Positions 1 through 5,689 of a stretch of DNA of 10,397 nucleotides are shown here, in pieces. This DNA comes from Candidatus Zhuqueibacterota bacterium (GTDB taxonomy: Bacteria > Zhuqueibacterota > Zhuqueibacteria > Oceanimicrobiales > Oceanimicrobiaceae): assembly GCA_011775825.1 (NCBI GenBank), contig JAABYK010000203.1, positions 11,050 through 21,446 of the forward strand, read 5' to 3'. Within the stretch, counting starts at the first letter, position 1. Every line of letters starts with the position of its first letter. The notes under the pieces are model-generated. The model searched no databases and had not been told where the DNA came from. It saw nothing but the letters and a program-made list of their open reading frames with translations. The position numbers and the translations under genes were made by a program.

Positions 1-1
1 C

Positions 2-412
2 GTAACCGGTGTGAACACGCTAGTTCTTTTGTTCAGCGGCTTTGCCATGGTTCGAACCTGGACATTGCTTTCAAGGTGGAACCGCTACACAATTTTAAGG
101 TGGTTGACGCTCACGGCTATCGGGGGCGCGACGTTTCTGATTGTGCAAGGCATTGAATGGGTTCGGCTTATCGAATTTGGCCTGACCCTCTCTTCCGGCG
201 TGTACGGAGGCGCGTTCTATATCTTGATAGGCTGTCACGCGCTTCATGTGGCCGGGGCGGTGGTTTGGCTGTTGGTCGTGCTATTAAAACTGAAATTGCG
301 GCCCGATTCTTATGGTCCGAAAAGACATCTGGGAATCAAACTGGTGGGGTTGTATTGGCTGCTGGTGGTGGCACTTTGGCCGATTTTGTACGGACTTGTA
401 TATTTGAGTTGA
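2..412 (+). CDS. Cytochrome c oxidase subunit III-like protein (5' end cut off)
   Basis: This is the C-terminal part of a heme-copper oxidase subunit III family membrane protein. The frame is open back to the first bases of the window. The opening residues (VTGVNTLVLLFSG) match the second helix of the family, so the true start lies upstream and the GTG at 11 is probably not the start. Four hydrophobic segments remain. Counting from the codon at 11, the family features seen are Glu49 in 'QGIEW' and the 'CHALHV' motif (His76, His79). The usual last-helix motif W-H-F-V-D is replaced by W-L-L-V-V (116-120), so this copy differs from the complete subunit III at 701-1339. It is the first gene in view of the oxidase operon, and the next gene starts 4 bases after its stop. 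It may be an accessory subunit III paralogue rather than the core subunit. The family call is secure; the exact role is inference. Confidence 0.85.
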   Translation, partial: VTGVNTLVLLFSGFAMVRTWTLLSRWNRYTILRWLTLTAIGGATFLIVQGIEWVRLIEFGLTLSSGVYGGAFYILIGCHALHVAGAVVWLLVVLLKLKLRPDSYGPKRHLGIKLVGLYWLLVVALWPILYGLVYLS

Positions 413-416
413 TGTT

Positions 417-704
417 ATGACTAGGATAAATTTGAAAAAACTCGTTATAGGACTTGTTCCCGGTATGTTTGGGATTCTGAATCCGCTGCTCGTCCACGCG
501 TGTCCGGGCTGTGGCGCAGCGTTGGACTCGACACTTGGTCGCGGATTCAACATGAGCATAGTGTTCCTGATGGCGATGCCATTTTTGGTTTTTGGTACCA
601 TCGTCGTTGGCGTGATATTCGTCTACCGTTCTCATCAAAATAAAGCTCAATCTGCAGCACAGAACCAAATTGAGGATAACCAAAGAGAGGAGAGTCAAAA
701 TTGA
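417..704 (+). CDS. Small membrane protein with periplasmic CPGCG motif, oxidase operon
   Basis: This 95-residue protein matches no named family that I recognise with certainty. An N-terminal hydrophobic segment (about residues 9-28) ends in 'VHA' directly before Cys29-Pro-Gly-Cys32-Gly. If this segment is a signal peptide, the mature protein would begin at or near the first cysteine. One strong transmembrane helix follows (about 46-70, 'NMSIVFLMAMPFLVFGTIV'), then a short polar Gln/Glu-rich tail facing the cytoplasm. The CxxC would face the periplasm, where the CuA site and cytochrome c domains of oxidases are assembled. The gene sits between two subunit III genes, starts 4 bases after the first and overlaps the second (TTGA). 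No good Shine-Dalgarno precedes it, which suggests translational coupling. A role in oxidase assembly, metal delivery or thiol chemistry is inference from position and motif only. The lipobox is weak (V-H-A-C), so lipoprotein status is doubtful. Confidence 0.8.
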   Translation: MTRINLKKLVIGLVPGMFGILNPLLVHACPGCGAALDSTLGRGFNMSIVFLMAMPFLVFGTIVVGVIFVYRSHQNKAQSAAQNQIEDNQREESQN

Positions 705-1339
705 GCCAAGTTACATCAGCACATGCAGTAGAACCCGCTGAATCCCCGTTAACTCCGGAAAGTTGGGGCAAGCTGGGCATGTGGATTTTTCTGGCCGGAG
801 ATGCGATGACATTTGGTGCGCTCTTAGCCGGATATGGGGCGCTGCGGGCCGCAAACGGTATTGAATGGCCGGACCCAACCCAGGTGCTCGGCATCAACTT
901 GACAGCTTTCATGACCTTCCTACTAATCTGTAGCAGCGTCACCATGGTGAAAGGGCTGTCTGCAATCGCGCACGGAAATGCAAAAAGAATGCGCTTGTTT
1001 TTGCTATTGACCATTCTCGGCGGCGTCATATTTCTCGGTTTACAAGCTTATGAATGGACCCACTTAATCGTGGACAAGAAGGTGCTTTTCAGTACTTTTG
1101 AAGGGAAATCAAGTCTTTTCGGGACCACCTTCTATTCTATTACCGGTTTCCACGGCGCTCATGTGACCGGTGGGGTCATTTATCTCTCCGTGATTGTGGT
1201 CGGGAGCTTTCTCGGTAAGCCGTGGGCAAAAAAGTATAACATAGTTGAAATAGCCGGACTATATTGGCACTTTGTCGATTTGATTTGGATACTGGTTTTC
1301 ACGTTCATTTACCTTATTCCGAATCCAACAACTGCATAG
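701..1339 (+). CDS. ctaE: Cytochrome c oxidase subunit III
   Basis: Subunit III of an aa3/caa3-type heme-copper oxidase, an integral membrane subunit that stabilises the catalytic subunit I and its oxygen and proton pathways. The 212 residues form five predicted helices (about 25-48, 62-83, 97-117, 135-160, 180-205), the usual form for bacterial five-helix subunits of roughly 200 residues. Conserved features are Glu118 in 'QAYEW', 'FHGAHV' with His141 and His144, and 'YWHFVDLIW' with His190 and Asp193. The start is TTG at 701. It has a good ribosome binding site (AGGAG at 688-692, 8 bases upstream), and the first in-frame ATG (779) would cut into helix 1. The TTG overlaps the previous stop codon by 4 bases (TTGA). 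It differs from the partial paralogue at the window start in keeping the full last-helix motif, so it is the better candidate for the core subunit. Confidence 0.94.
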   Translation: MSQVTSAHAVEPAESPLTPESWGKLGMWIFLAGDAMTFGALLAGYGALRAANGIEWPDPTQVLGINLTAFMTFLLICSSVTMVKGLSAIAHGNAKRMRLFLLLTILGGVIFLGLQAYEWTHLIVDKKVLFSTFEGKSSLFGTTFYSITGFHGAHVTGGVIYLSVIVVGSFLGKPWAKKYNIVEIAGLYWHFVDLIWILVFTFIYLIPNPTTA

Positions 1340-1349
1340 GAGAACGTTT

Positions 1350-1730
1350 ATGTCTGGAGACCATCAAGAACCTAACTATATGGCCGTCTTCTATTGGTTG
1401 GCCATTTTGACGGCGTTCGAAGTTGGCGTCGCTTATCTCAATGTATTTTGGGAAGGATTTCCACTGGTTGTCCTGGGATTGGTGCTGATCATTCTCGCTC
1501 TGGCAAAGGCCTGTCTCGTTGCGATGTACTTCATGCATTTAAAATTTGAAAAGCGTACTTTGGGTGTGATCGCCCTGACACCTCTTCTTCTCTGTACACT
1601 GTTAATCGTCTCTCTTCTTCCGGATTTAACCGGAACGACGCGTGAGAAAGCCAGTGCTGAGGCAAAGATTGAAACGGTTGAACGAATTGCCGACACGAAT
1701 GACCAAACAGAAGAGTTAGAAAGCCACTAA
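1350..1730 (+). CDS. ctaF: Cytochrome c oxidase subunit IV, prokaryotic type
   Basis: Small accessory subunit of a caa3-type oxidase, 126 residues. It has three hydrophobic helices (about 11-31, 38-60 and 70-90) and the family hallmark 'KACLVAMYFMHLKFE' at 53-67. A charged tail of about 35 residues rich in Glu, Lys and Thr follows the third helix and probably lies in the cytoplasm; it is somewhat longer than in short family members. The start is supported by AGGAG at 1338-1342, which overlaps the stop codon region of the upstream subunit III gene. The gene ends 2 bases before ctaA. In the family this subunit is not catalytic and is thought to stabilise the complex; its placement after subunit III is the usual order for caa3 operons. 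Confidence 0.92.
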   Translation: MSGDHQEPNYMAVFYWLAILTAFEVGVAYLNVFWEGFPLVVLGLVLIILALAKACLVAMYFMHLKFEKRTLGVIALTPLLLCTLLIVSLLPDLTGTTREKASAEAKIETVERIADTNDQTEELESH

Positions 1731-1732
1731 AG

Positions 1733-2710
1733 ATGGAATCCGTTAGCACCTACAATCCGTGGCTTCATCGTTTTGCAAAGTTGGTCGTGGGAGCCACATT
1801 CATGCTGATTTTCATTGGGGGATTGGTGACCAGCACAGGCTCCGGTCTTGCCGTGCCCGATTGGCCTACCACCTATGGTCATTTTATGTTTTCCTTCCCG
1901 CTTACCAAAATGGTTGGCGGCATTCTTTATGAACATGGGCACCGTATGGTGGCAAGCATTGTGGGATTTTTAACCGTCATATTGGCCCTGTGGCTCTGGC
2001 TAAAAGAGCCGCGACGTTGGGTCAAATGGTTTGGACTTGGCGCCTTGATGGCGGTGGTGGCGCAAGGTGTCCTGGGAGGGATCACCGTGCTGTTTCTTCT
2101 GCCCACCCCGGTCTCGGTGTTTCATGCCTGTCTTGCGCAAGGCTTTTTCTGCATGACCATTTGCTTGGCCATGTTTACCTCGAAAGAATGGCTACACGCG
2201 GAGAAGACAGAGTCAATTGAAAGTTCCAGGCTGCAAAATCTGACTTTGGTAACGACGGGTGTTGTTTTCATTCAACTCATCCTCGGTGCAATCATGCGGC
2301 ACACCGGTTCGGGATTGGCCATCCCGGATTTCCCTTTAGCGTTTGGGAAAGTCATTCCGCCCATTGAGACCCAGCAGGAGGCGATCCATTTTCTGCATCG
2401 CGTCGGAGCCCTTCTGGTGTCGGTGGCAGTAATTGGGACAGCCATTCACATTTTCCGCACCCATCGCCAACAGCCAAAGCTCGTTCGTCCGGCGGCAACT
2501 TTGGTTGGCGCGTTGGTCCTGCAAATTTTGTTGGCAGCATTCACCATTTGGACCAGAAAGGCGGTCATCCCGACAACGACGCATGTGGCCGTGGGGGCCT
2601 TCATATTGGGAAACAGTCTGTTTCTTTGGTTGCGGTCTCAAGTTCTATTTAAGACAATTGAACAAAAAACGAAATCGGACTATCTGGTCGAACAACCTTC
2701 CCTCTCATGA
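1733..2710 (+). CDS. ctaA: Heme A synthase (COX15/CtaA family)
   Basis: Converts heme O to heme A by oxidising the C8 methyl group to a formyl group, supplying the cofactor of aa3-type oxidases. The 325 residues form eight predicted helices arranged as two similar four-helix halves. The internal duplication is plain: 'TGSGLAVPDWP' (35-45) is echoed by 'TGSGLAIPDFP' (191-201). The four heme-ligand histidines expected for the family are present: His70 in the ExxHR motif (Glu67, Arg71), His131, His222 ('HFLHR') and His284 ('TTTHV'). The cysteine pair in the first extracellular loop found in Bacillus-type enzymes is absent. The ATG lies 2 bases after the subunit IV stop without a clear Shine-Dalgarno, so coupled translation is likely. 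The stop overlaps the start of ctaB by 4 bases (ATGA). Confidence 0.96.
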   Translation: MESVSTYNPWLHRFAKLVVGATFMLIFIGGLVTSTGSGLAVPDWPTTYGHFMFSFPLTKMVGGILYEHGHRMVASIVGFLTVILALWLWLKEPRRWVKWFGLGALMAVVAQGVLGGITVLFLLPTPVSVFHACLAQGFFCMTICLAMFTSKEWLHAEKTESIESSRLQNLTLVTTGVVFIQLILGAIMRHTGSGLAIPDFPLAFGKVIPPIETQQEAIHFLHRVGALLVSVAVIGTAIHIFRTHRQQPKLVRPAATLVGALVLQILLAAFTIWTRKAVIPTTTHVAVGAFILGNSLFLWLRSQVLFKTIEQKTKSDYLVEQPSLS

Positions 2711-3594
2711 AAATCTCTAAAGAAATAGATTGGAAAACACACTTGGCAGACTATTGGGAATTGACCAAGCCTGGCGTGACGTTCATGGTCATCATCAGCA
2801 CGTTAGGTGGGTTCTATCTTGCAACACAAGGCTCGCTCGACTTCTTGCTCCTGTTCAATACGTTACTTGGGACGTGGTTGGTTGCGGGTGGCACCAATGC
2901 CTTGAACCAGCTCATTGAACACGAGAACGATGCTCGCATGAAGCGGACAAGAAAGCGGCCGCTGCCGGCAGGGAGACTCCAGTCCGGTCCCGTGATCCTG
3001 TTTTCGCTTGCCATCTCAATCCTGGGTATTTTGCATCTTTCTCTGTCAGTCAATTCACTCACCGGTCTGCTGGCCGCCTTAACCCTGGGGAGTTACATTT
3101 TTATTTACACGCCGCTTAAGCGCAAGAACCCTTTGTCGACTATTGTGGGCGCGGTTCCCGGCGCCCTTCCTGCGATGGGGGGGTGGGTCGCCGTCCGGGG
3201 AGCAATAGATGTTGAATCCTGGGTGTTATTTGCAATTCTATTTTTTTGGCAGTTGCCTCACTTCCTCGCCATCGCCTGGATTTATCGCGAAGACTACGCT
3301 CGTGGCGGGTTTCCGGTTCTTCCGGTCTTGGATCGAGATGGGGCACAAACCAGCCTGCATATTGTCTTCACTTGTCTGGCGCTCCTCTCCGTGAGCCTCC
3401 TGCCCACGCTTATGGGCTTAACCGGTACGGTTTACTTCCTCGGTGCCTTGATTCTTGGTTTGGCATTTCTCATCTCAGGTGTTCGCGTGGCGCTGCTGAA
3501 AACCAACCGCTATGCCAAGCAGCTTCTTCATGCCTCCATCATTTATCTGCCGGTTTTGATGGCGCTGATGTTCATCGACAAAGCGCCCATGTAG
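2707..3594 (+). CDS. ctaB: Protoheme IX farnesyltransferase (heme O synthase)
   Basis: UbiA-superfamily prenyltransferase of the CyoE/CtaB/COX10 type. It attaches a farnesyl group from farnesyl diphosphate to heme B, giving heme O, the substrate of CtaA encoded just upstream. The 295 residues contain about nine hydrophobic helices. The first substrate-binding motif reads 'NQLIEHENDARMKRTRKRP' (67-85), with Glu71 where many family members have the first Asp of DxxxD; Asp75 is kept. The second motif is 'YREDYARGGFPVLPV' (193-207), preceded by 'WQLPHFLAIAW' (181-191). The start ATG overlaps the ctaA stop by 4 bases and lacks its own ribosome binding site, so translation is probably coupled. It is the last gene of the operon seen here; no SCO-type copper chaperone follows. 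Confidence 0.96.
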   Translation: MKISKEIDWKTHLADYWELTKPGVTFMVIISTLGGFYLATQGSLDFLLLFNTLLGTWLVAGGTNALNQLIEHENDARMKRTRKRPLPAGRLQSGPVILFSLAISILGILHLSLSVNSLTGLLAALTLGSYIFIYTPLKRKNPLSTIVGAVPGALPAMGGWVAVRGAIDVESWVLFAILFFWQLPHFLAIAWIYREDYARGGFPVLPVLDRDGAQTSLHIVFTCLALLSVSLLPTLMGLTGTVYFLGALILGLAFLISGVRVALLKTNRYAKQLLHASIIYLPVLMALMFIDKAPM

Positions 3595-3636
3595 ACCGCG
3601 ATGTTCATTTCGTAACTCTTGGGAAACGTCGTCACT

Positions 3637-3675
3637 CGTAGCGCAATCGTCTCGATTGCAAAGTCGTTGCTACTC
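3637..3675. repeat. Short hairpin repeat, CGTAGCG...GCTACTC family (copy A)
   Basis: The outer arms GTAGC (3638-3642) and GCTAC (3669-3673) are inverted. Inside lies a perfect 7-base stem, GCAATCG (3643-3649) with CGATTGC (3653-3659), around a TCT loop. A related sequence with the same ends is at 8442-8472. The form is that of a REP-like or small palindromic element. It sits 43 bases after the ctaB stop, so it could also protect or end the operon transcript; that role is inference. Confidence 0.65.
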
Positions 3676-3830
3676 AGACAAAGCTGGTAGAGAGGATTAA
3701 GTTACTTCTTGTTATTTGGAAAACTCAAAATGCCTAATAAATGTTTTCTGTATTACAAACCTACAACATTGTGTTTTTTAGAAAAGTTGGTCTAGTCTTG
3801 AGGCGATCTGATAGAATTGAAAACGTTTTT

Positions 3831-3976
3831 AGCCACGGACACCGATTGAAGACGGATTTAAACGATTGGAGAAAGAGTGAACCGGAGTTTGACTTTGACA
3901 TGTACGATATCCATTGCATCATTTGGAGTTATCTTGATTATGTATTAACGACTTAATCCGTTTTACATCCGTGGCT
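3831..3976. repeat. Dispersed element with AGCCACGGA terminal inverted repeats (copy 1, 146 bases)
   Basis: Begins AGCCACGGACAC and ends ACATCCGTGGCT, giving a perfect 9-base terminal inverted repeat (AGCCACGGA / TCCGTGGCT). The inner flanks repeat variants of the same words (ACCGATTG, ACGGATTT, AATCCGTT). A second copy with the same ends, 106 bases long, is at 7449-7554, and a partial relative is at 9838-9870. The interiors of the two full copies differ, so only the ends are conserved. It carries no transposase. Words of this kind are familiar to me from many uncultured bacterial genomes, but I could not test that here. Confidence 0.75.
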
Positions 3977-4036
3977 TTAAATTGGCGGCTTTGCCGCGTC
4001 GTGTAACTCTGTAGCTTCTCTGTGCTCTTTGTGTCT
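3977..4036. repeat. Repeat tail: GC hairpin followed by CTCTGTG-type tandem words
   Basis: Directly after the AGCCACGGA element comes a 5-base stem hairpin, GCGGC-TTT-GCCGC (3985-3997). Three imperfect tandem words of about 10 bases follow at 4007-4036 (CTCTGTAGCTT, CTCTGTGCT, CTTTGTGTCT). The tail lies 40 bases beyond the 3' end of the minus-strand beta-propeller gene. It looks like a second repeat type joined to the first, making a composite block. Confidence 0.5.
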
Positions 4037-4076
4037 AAAGCATCGTTTCCTAAGAACTTTTACTACTACCAGCCCG

Positions 4077-5414
4077 CTAATCCCTGGAAATGCAATACAA
4101 GTACTCCCGTCCACGCAGATAAATTTCATCATCCACGATTGCGGGCGAGGCATCAAATCCGTCATCGAGGGTATTGGTGGCCAGAACTTCAAACTCAGGG
4201 CCATGTTTGATTACGACGCTGACGCCGTTCCTTCCTACAAAATACACCCGATCAGCGGCGCCTACCGGAGAGGCGTATACACCTTTGATACCCTCCAGTC
4301 GCTTCTGGCTGTAGTATTTCTCGCCGGTTTTGGCATTGAAGCAGGAGAGTATCTCTTTGTTAACTTTGAGAAAGTAAATGGCATCCTTGTACAGAAGCGG
4401 CGACGGGACGTATGGCGTGTCCCGATTGTGTTCCCAAATTACCGCGTCCGTATCCGTAATGTCACCTTTGGCGTCGGCCAGCCGGATGGCCTTCAAGGAG
4501 CTGCCTCGATAGCCGCTGGTCACGTAAACGATGCCATCCGAATAGACCGGCGACGGGATGGCGTTCACAGTCATGCCCCCGCATTCCCAAATCAGATCGC
4601 CCGTTTCCAAATCATAACCGCGCACGCGATTGGTTGCACTGACGATGACCTGTGGCTTGCCCTGGTGCTCCACGACGAGCGGTGTCGACCAGGACGTACG
4701 TTCGTCCCGTTTCTTTCGCCAAATCTCTTTCCCGCTATTTTTGTCGAGAGTAATGATGAACGATTGTCCTTCATGATCCCAGTTTATGACAAGTTTGTCG
4801 CCATGGAGAGCCGGAGAACTGCCTTCCCCGAAACTGTGCCGCGTTCGCATGTCTCCCAAATCCTTCTCCCATTTCAGATTTCCTTGCAGGTCGTAGCAAT
4901 ACAGACCGCGGGAGCCGAAATACGCGTAGAGATGCTCGCCGTCCGTGACCGCAGAGTTTGAGGCCCAGCTACCCGTACCGTGCGTCCCTTCGTGCGGCAG
5001 CTCTTCCCGGGCGACTCGTTGCCACGAAACCGTGCCGTTCTTGCGGTCGATGGCCAGAACCGCGAAGTGCAGCACATTCTCGGGTTGGTTTCCCCTTCCT
5101 CGACGCCAGGCGGGCAGGTGGTCATCGCTTGGTGTCGTTTCCGCGGTCTTATCGGTTTCGATGGCGGTCAAAACGAAGATTTGATTCTCCCAAACAATCG
5201 GCGTGGCATGTCCTGATCCAGGAACATCCAGCTTCCAGCGAATATTTTTATCCTGGCTCCATTCTACCGGAGGATTGGCATTAGGCGCCACACCTGTGGC
5301 CTGCGGTCCGCGCCACTGCGGCCAGTATCGATCGACATCCGTGGCTGGTTCGCCGGACAAGACTACAATCGGCACCAAAATAATGCACACACCCAATAAA
5401 ATTAATGTTCTCAT
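4077..5414 (-). CDS. Secreted PQQ-like beta-propeller repeat protein
   Basis: This 445-residue protein has an N-terminal signal peptide (about 1-21, hydrophobic 'LILLGVCIILVPIVVLS') and a beta-propeller made of PQQ-type repeats. The repeat signature (A-x-D-x-x-x-G-x-x-x-W or a variant) is visible at 121-131, 173-182, 222-232, 266-276 and 358-367. The opening 'WPQWRGPQATGVAP' (31-44) and 'NIRWKLDVPGSGHATPIVW' (57-75) are typical of a large family of exported PQQ-binding-like proteins in environmental bacteria, related in fold to BamB and quinoprotein dehydrogenases. I see no cytochrome c CxxCH motif and cannot show that it binds PQQ, so enzyme activity is uncertain. The ATG at 5412-5414 is preceded on the minus strand by AGGAG at 5422-5426 with 7 bases between. 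It is transcribed alone, divergently from the gamma-glutamyltransferase gene and convergently with ctaB. A 310-codon antisense open frame lies over it and is a shadow. Confidence 0.92.
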   Translation of the reverse strand: MRTLILLGVCIILVPIVVLSGEPATDVDRYWPQWRGPQATGVAPNANPPVEWSQDKNIRWKLDVPGSGHATPIVWENQIFVLTAIETDKTAETTPSDDHLPAWRRGRGNQPENVLHFAVLAIDRKNGTVSWQRVAREELPHEGTHGTGSWASNSAVTDGEHLYAYFGSRGLYCYDLQGNLKWEKDLGDMRTRHSFGEGSSPALHGDKLVINWDHEGQSFIITLDKNSGKEIWRKKRDERTSWSTPLVVEHQGKPQVIVSATNRVRGYDLETGDLIWECGGMTVNAIPSPVYSDGIVYVTSGYRGSSLKAIRLADAKGDITDTDAVIWEHNRDTPYVPSPLLYKDAIYFLKVNKEILSCFNAKTGEKYYSQKRLEGIKGVYASPVGAADRVYFVGRNGVSVVIKHGPEFEVLATNTLDDGFDASPAIVDDEIYLRGREYLYCISRD

Positions 5415-5520
5415 AGAAACGCTCCTGTTTCTTAGAAATGAATTTTCAAGTAGTGCAGTGAACTACGGCATGACACATTACCACAAAATTAGAAAACTTC
5501 ATTGAAAATGCAAGAGGAAA

Positions 5521-5534
5521 GTGCTCATGAGCAC
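5521..5534. promoter_or_regulatory. Perfect 14-base palindrome in divergent promoter region
   Basis: GTGCTCATGAGCAC is its own reverse complement. It lies in the 275-base interval between the two divergent genes, 107 bases from the beta-propeller start codon and 156 bases from the gamma-glutamyltransferase start codon. A symmetric site here could be the operator of a dimeric regulator. That is inference: no regulator gene is in the window and no second copy of the site was noticed. Confidence 0.35.
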
Positions 5535-5676
5535 CAAAGGTGTCATGCCAAGCTTGTCGAACATCTTTTCAGGCAATGACACACAGGTTAGCTAATTCTG
5601 GTAAAATTGCTGCAAAGGTACTTGTTTCTTTGTTCCAAATTTACTAAAGTGTGAAGCACATTTTATCTTATTCGGG

Positions 5677-5684
5677 AAAGGAGG
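5677..5684 (+). promoter_or_regulatory. Strong Shine-Dalgarno deciding the gamma-glutamyltransferase start
   Basis: AAAGGAGG is a near-perfect anti-16S match and ends 5 bases before the ATG at 5690. It fixes the start there rather than at the in-frame GTG at 5651, which has no such site and would put 13 polar residues in front of a normal signal peptide. Confidence 0.85.
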
Positions 5685-5689
5685 CGGAA

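Larger units (their letters stand above)
3595..4076. other. Gene-free junction between convergent operons, rich in repeats
   Basis: These 482 bases separate ctaB (plus strand) from the beta-propeller gene (minus strand), whose 3' ends face each other. The stretch holds a hairpin repeat at 3637-3675, a longer element bounded by AGCCACGGA at 3831-3976, and a tail of short tandem words at 3977-4036. A 71-codon open frame at 3741-3956 runs through the repeat and has no ribosome binding site or recognisable protein features. I see no classical intrinsic terminator (GC hairpin followed by a T run) for either gene, although the repeat hairpins could serve that purpose. Confidence 0.75.

Noticed and set aside
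547..1029. A 160-codon minus-strand open frame across the start of subunit III
   Set aside because: It is antisense to well-supported oxidase genes, has no motif and crosses their junction.
3598..3640. A Rho-independent terminator right after ctaB
   Set aside because: No GC-rich hairpin followed by a T run is found there; the hairpin at 3637-3675 lacks the T run.
3741..3956. A 71-codon open frame between ctaB and the beta-propeller gene
   Set aside because: Half of it is repeat-element sequence, it has no ribosome binding site, and its translation shows no domain or hydrophobic pattern.
3831..4036. A CRISPR array in the repeat-rich junction
   Set aside because: The repeats are inverted ends and irregular short words, not evenly spaced direct repeats with unique spacers, and no cas gene is present.
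4029..4961. A 310-codon open frame on the plus strand
   Set aside because: It lies antisense to the beta-propeller gene, which has clear repeats, a signal peptide and a ribosome binding site. The plus-strand translation shows no family features.
4077..5414. The beta-propeller protein as a true PQQ alcohol dehydrogenase
   Set aside because: At 445 residues it is shorter than the roughly 600-residue quinoprotein dehydrogenases, no cytochrome c motif is present, and PQQ or calcium ligands could not be assigned.
5651..5689. GTG at 5651 as the gamma-glutamyltransferase start
   Set aside because: It would add 13 residues before a normal signal peptide, and the strong AAAGGAGG site belongs to the ATG at 5690.
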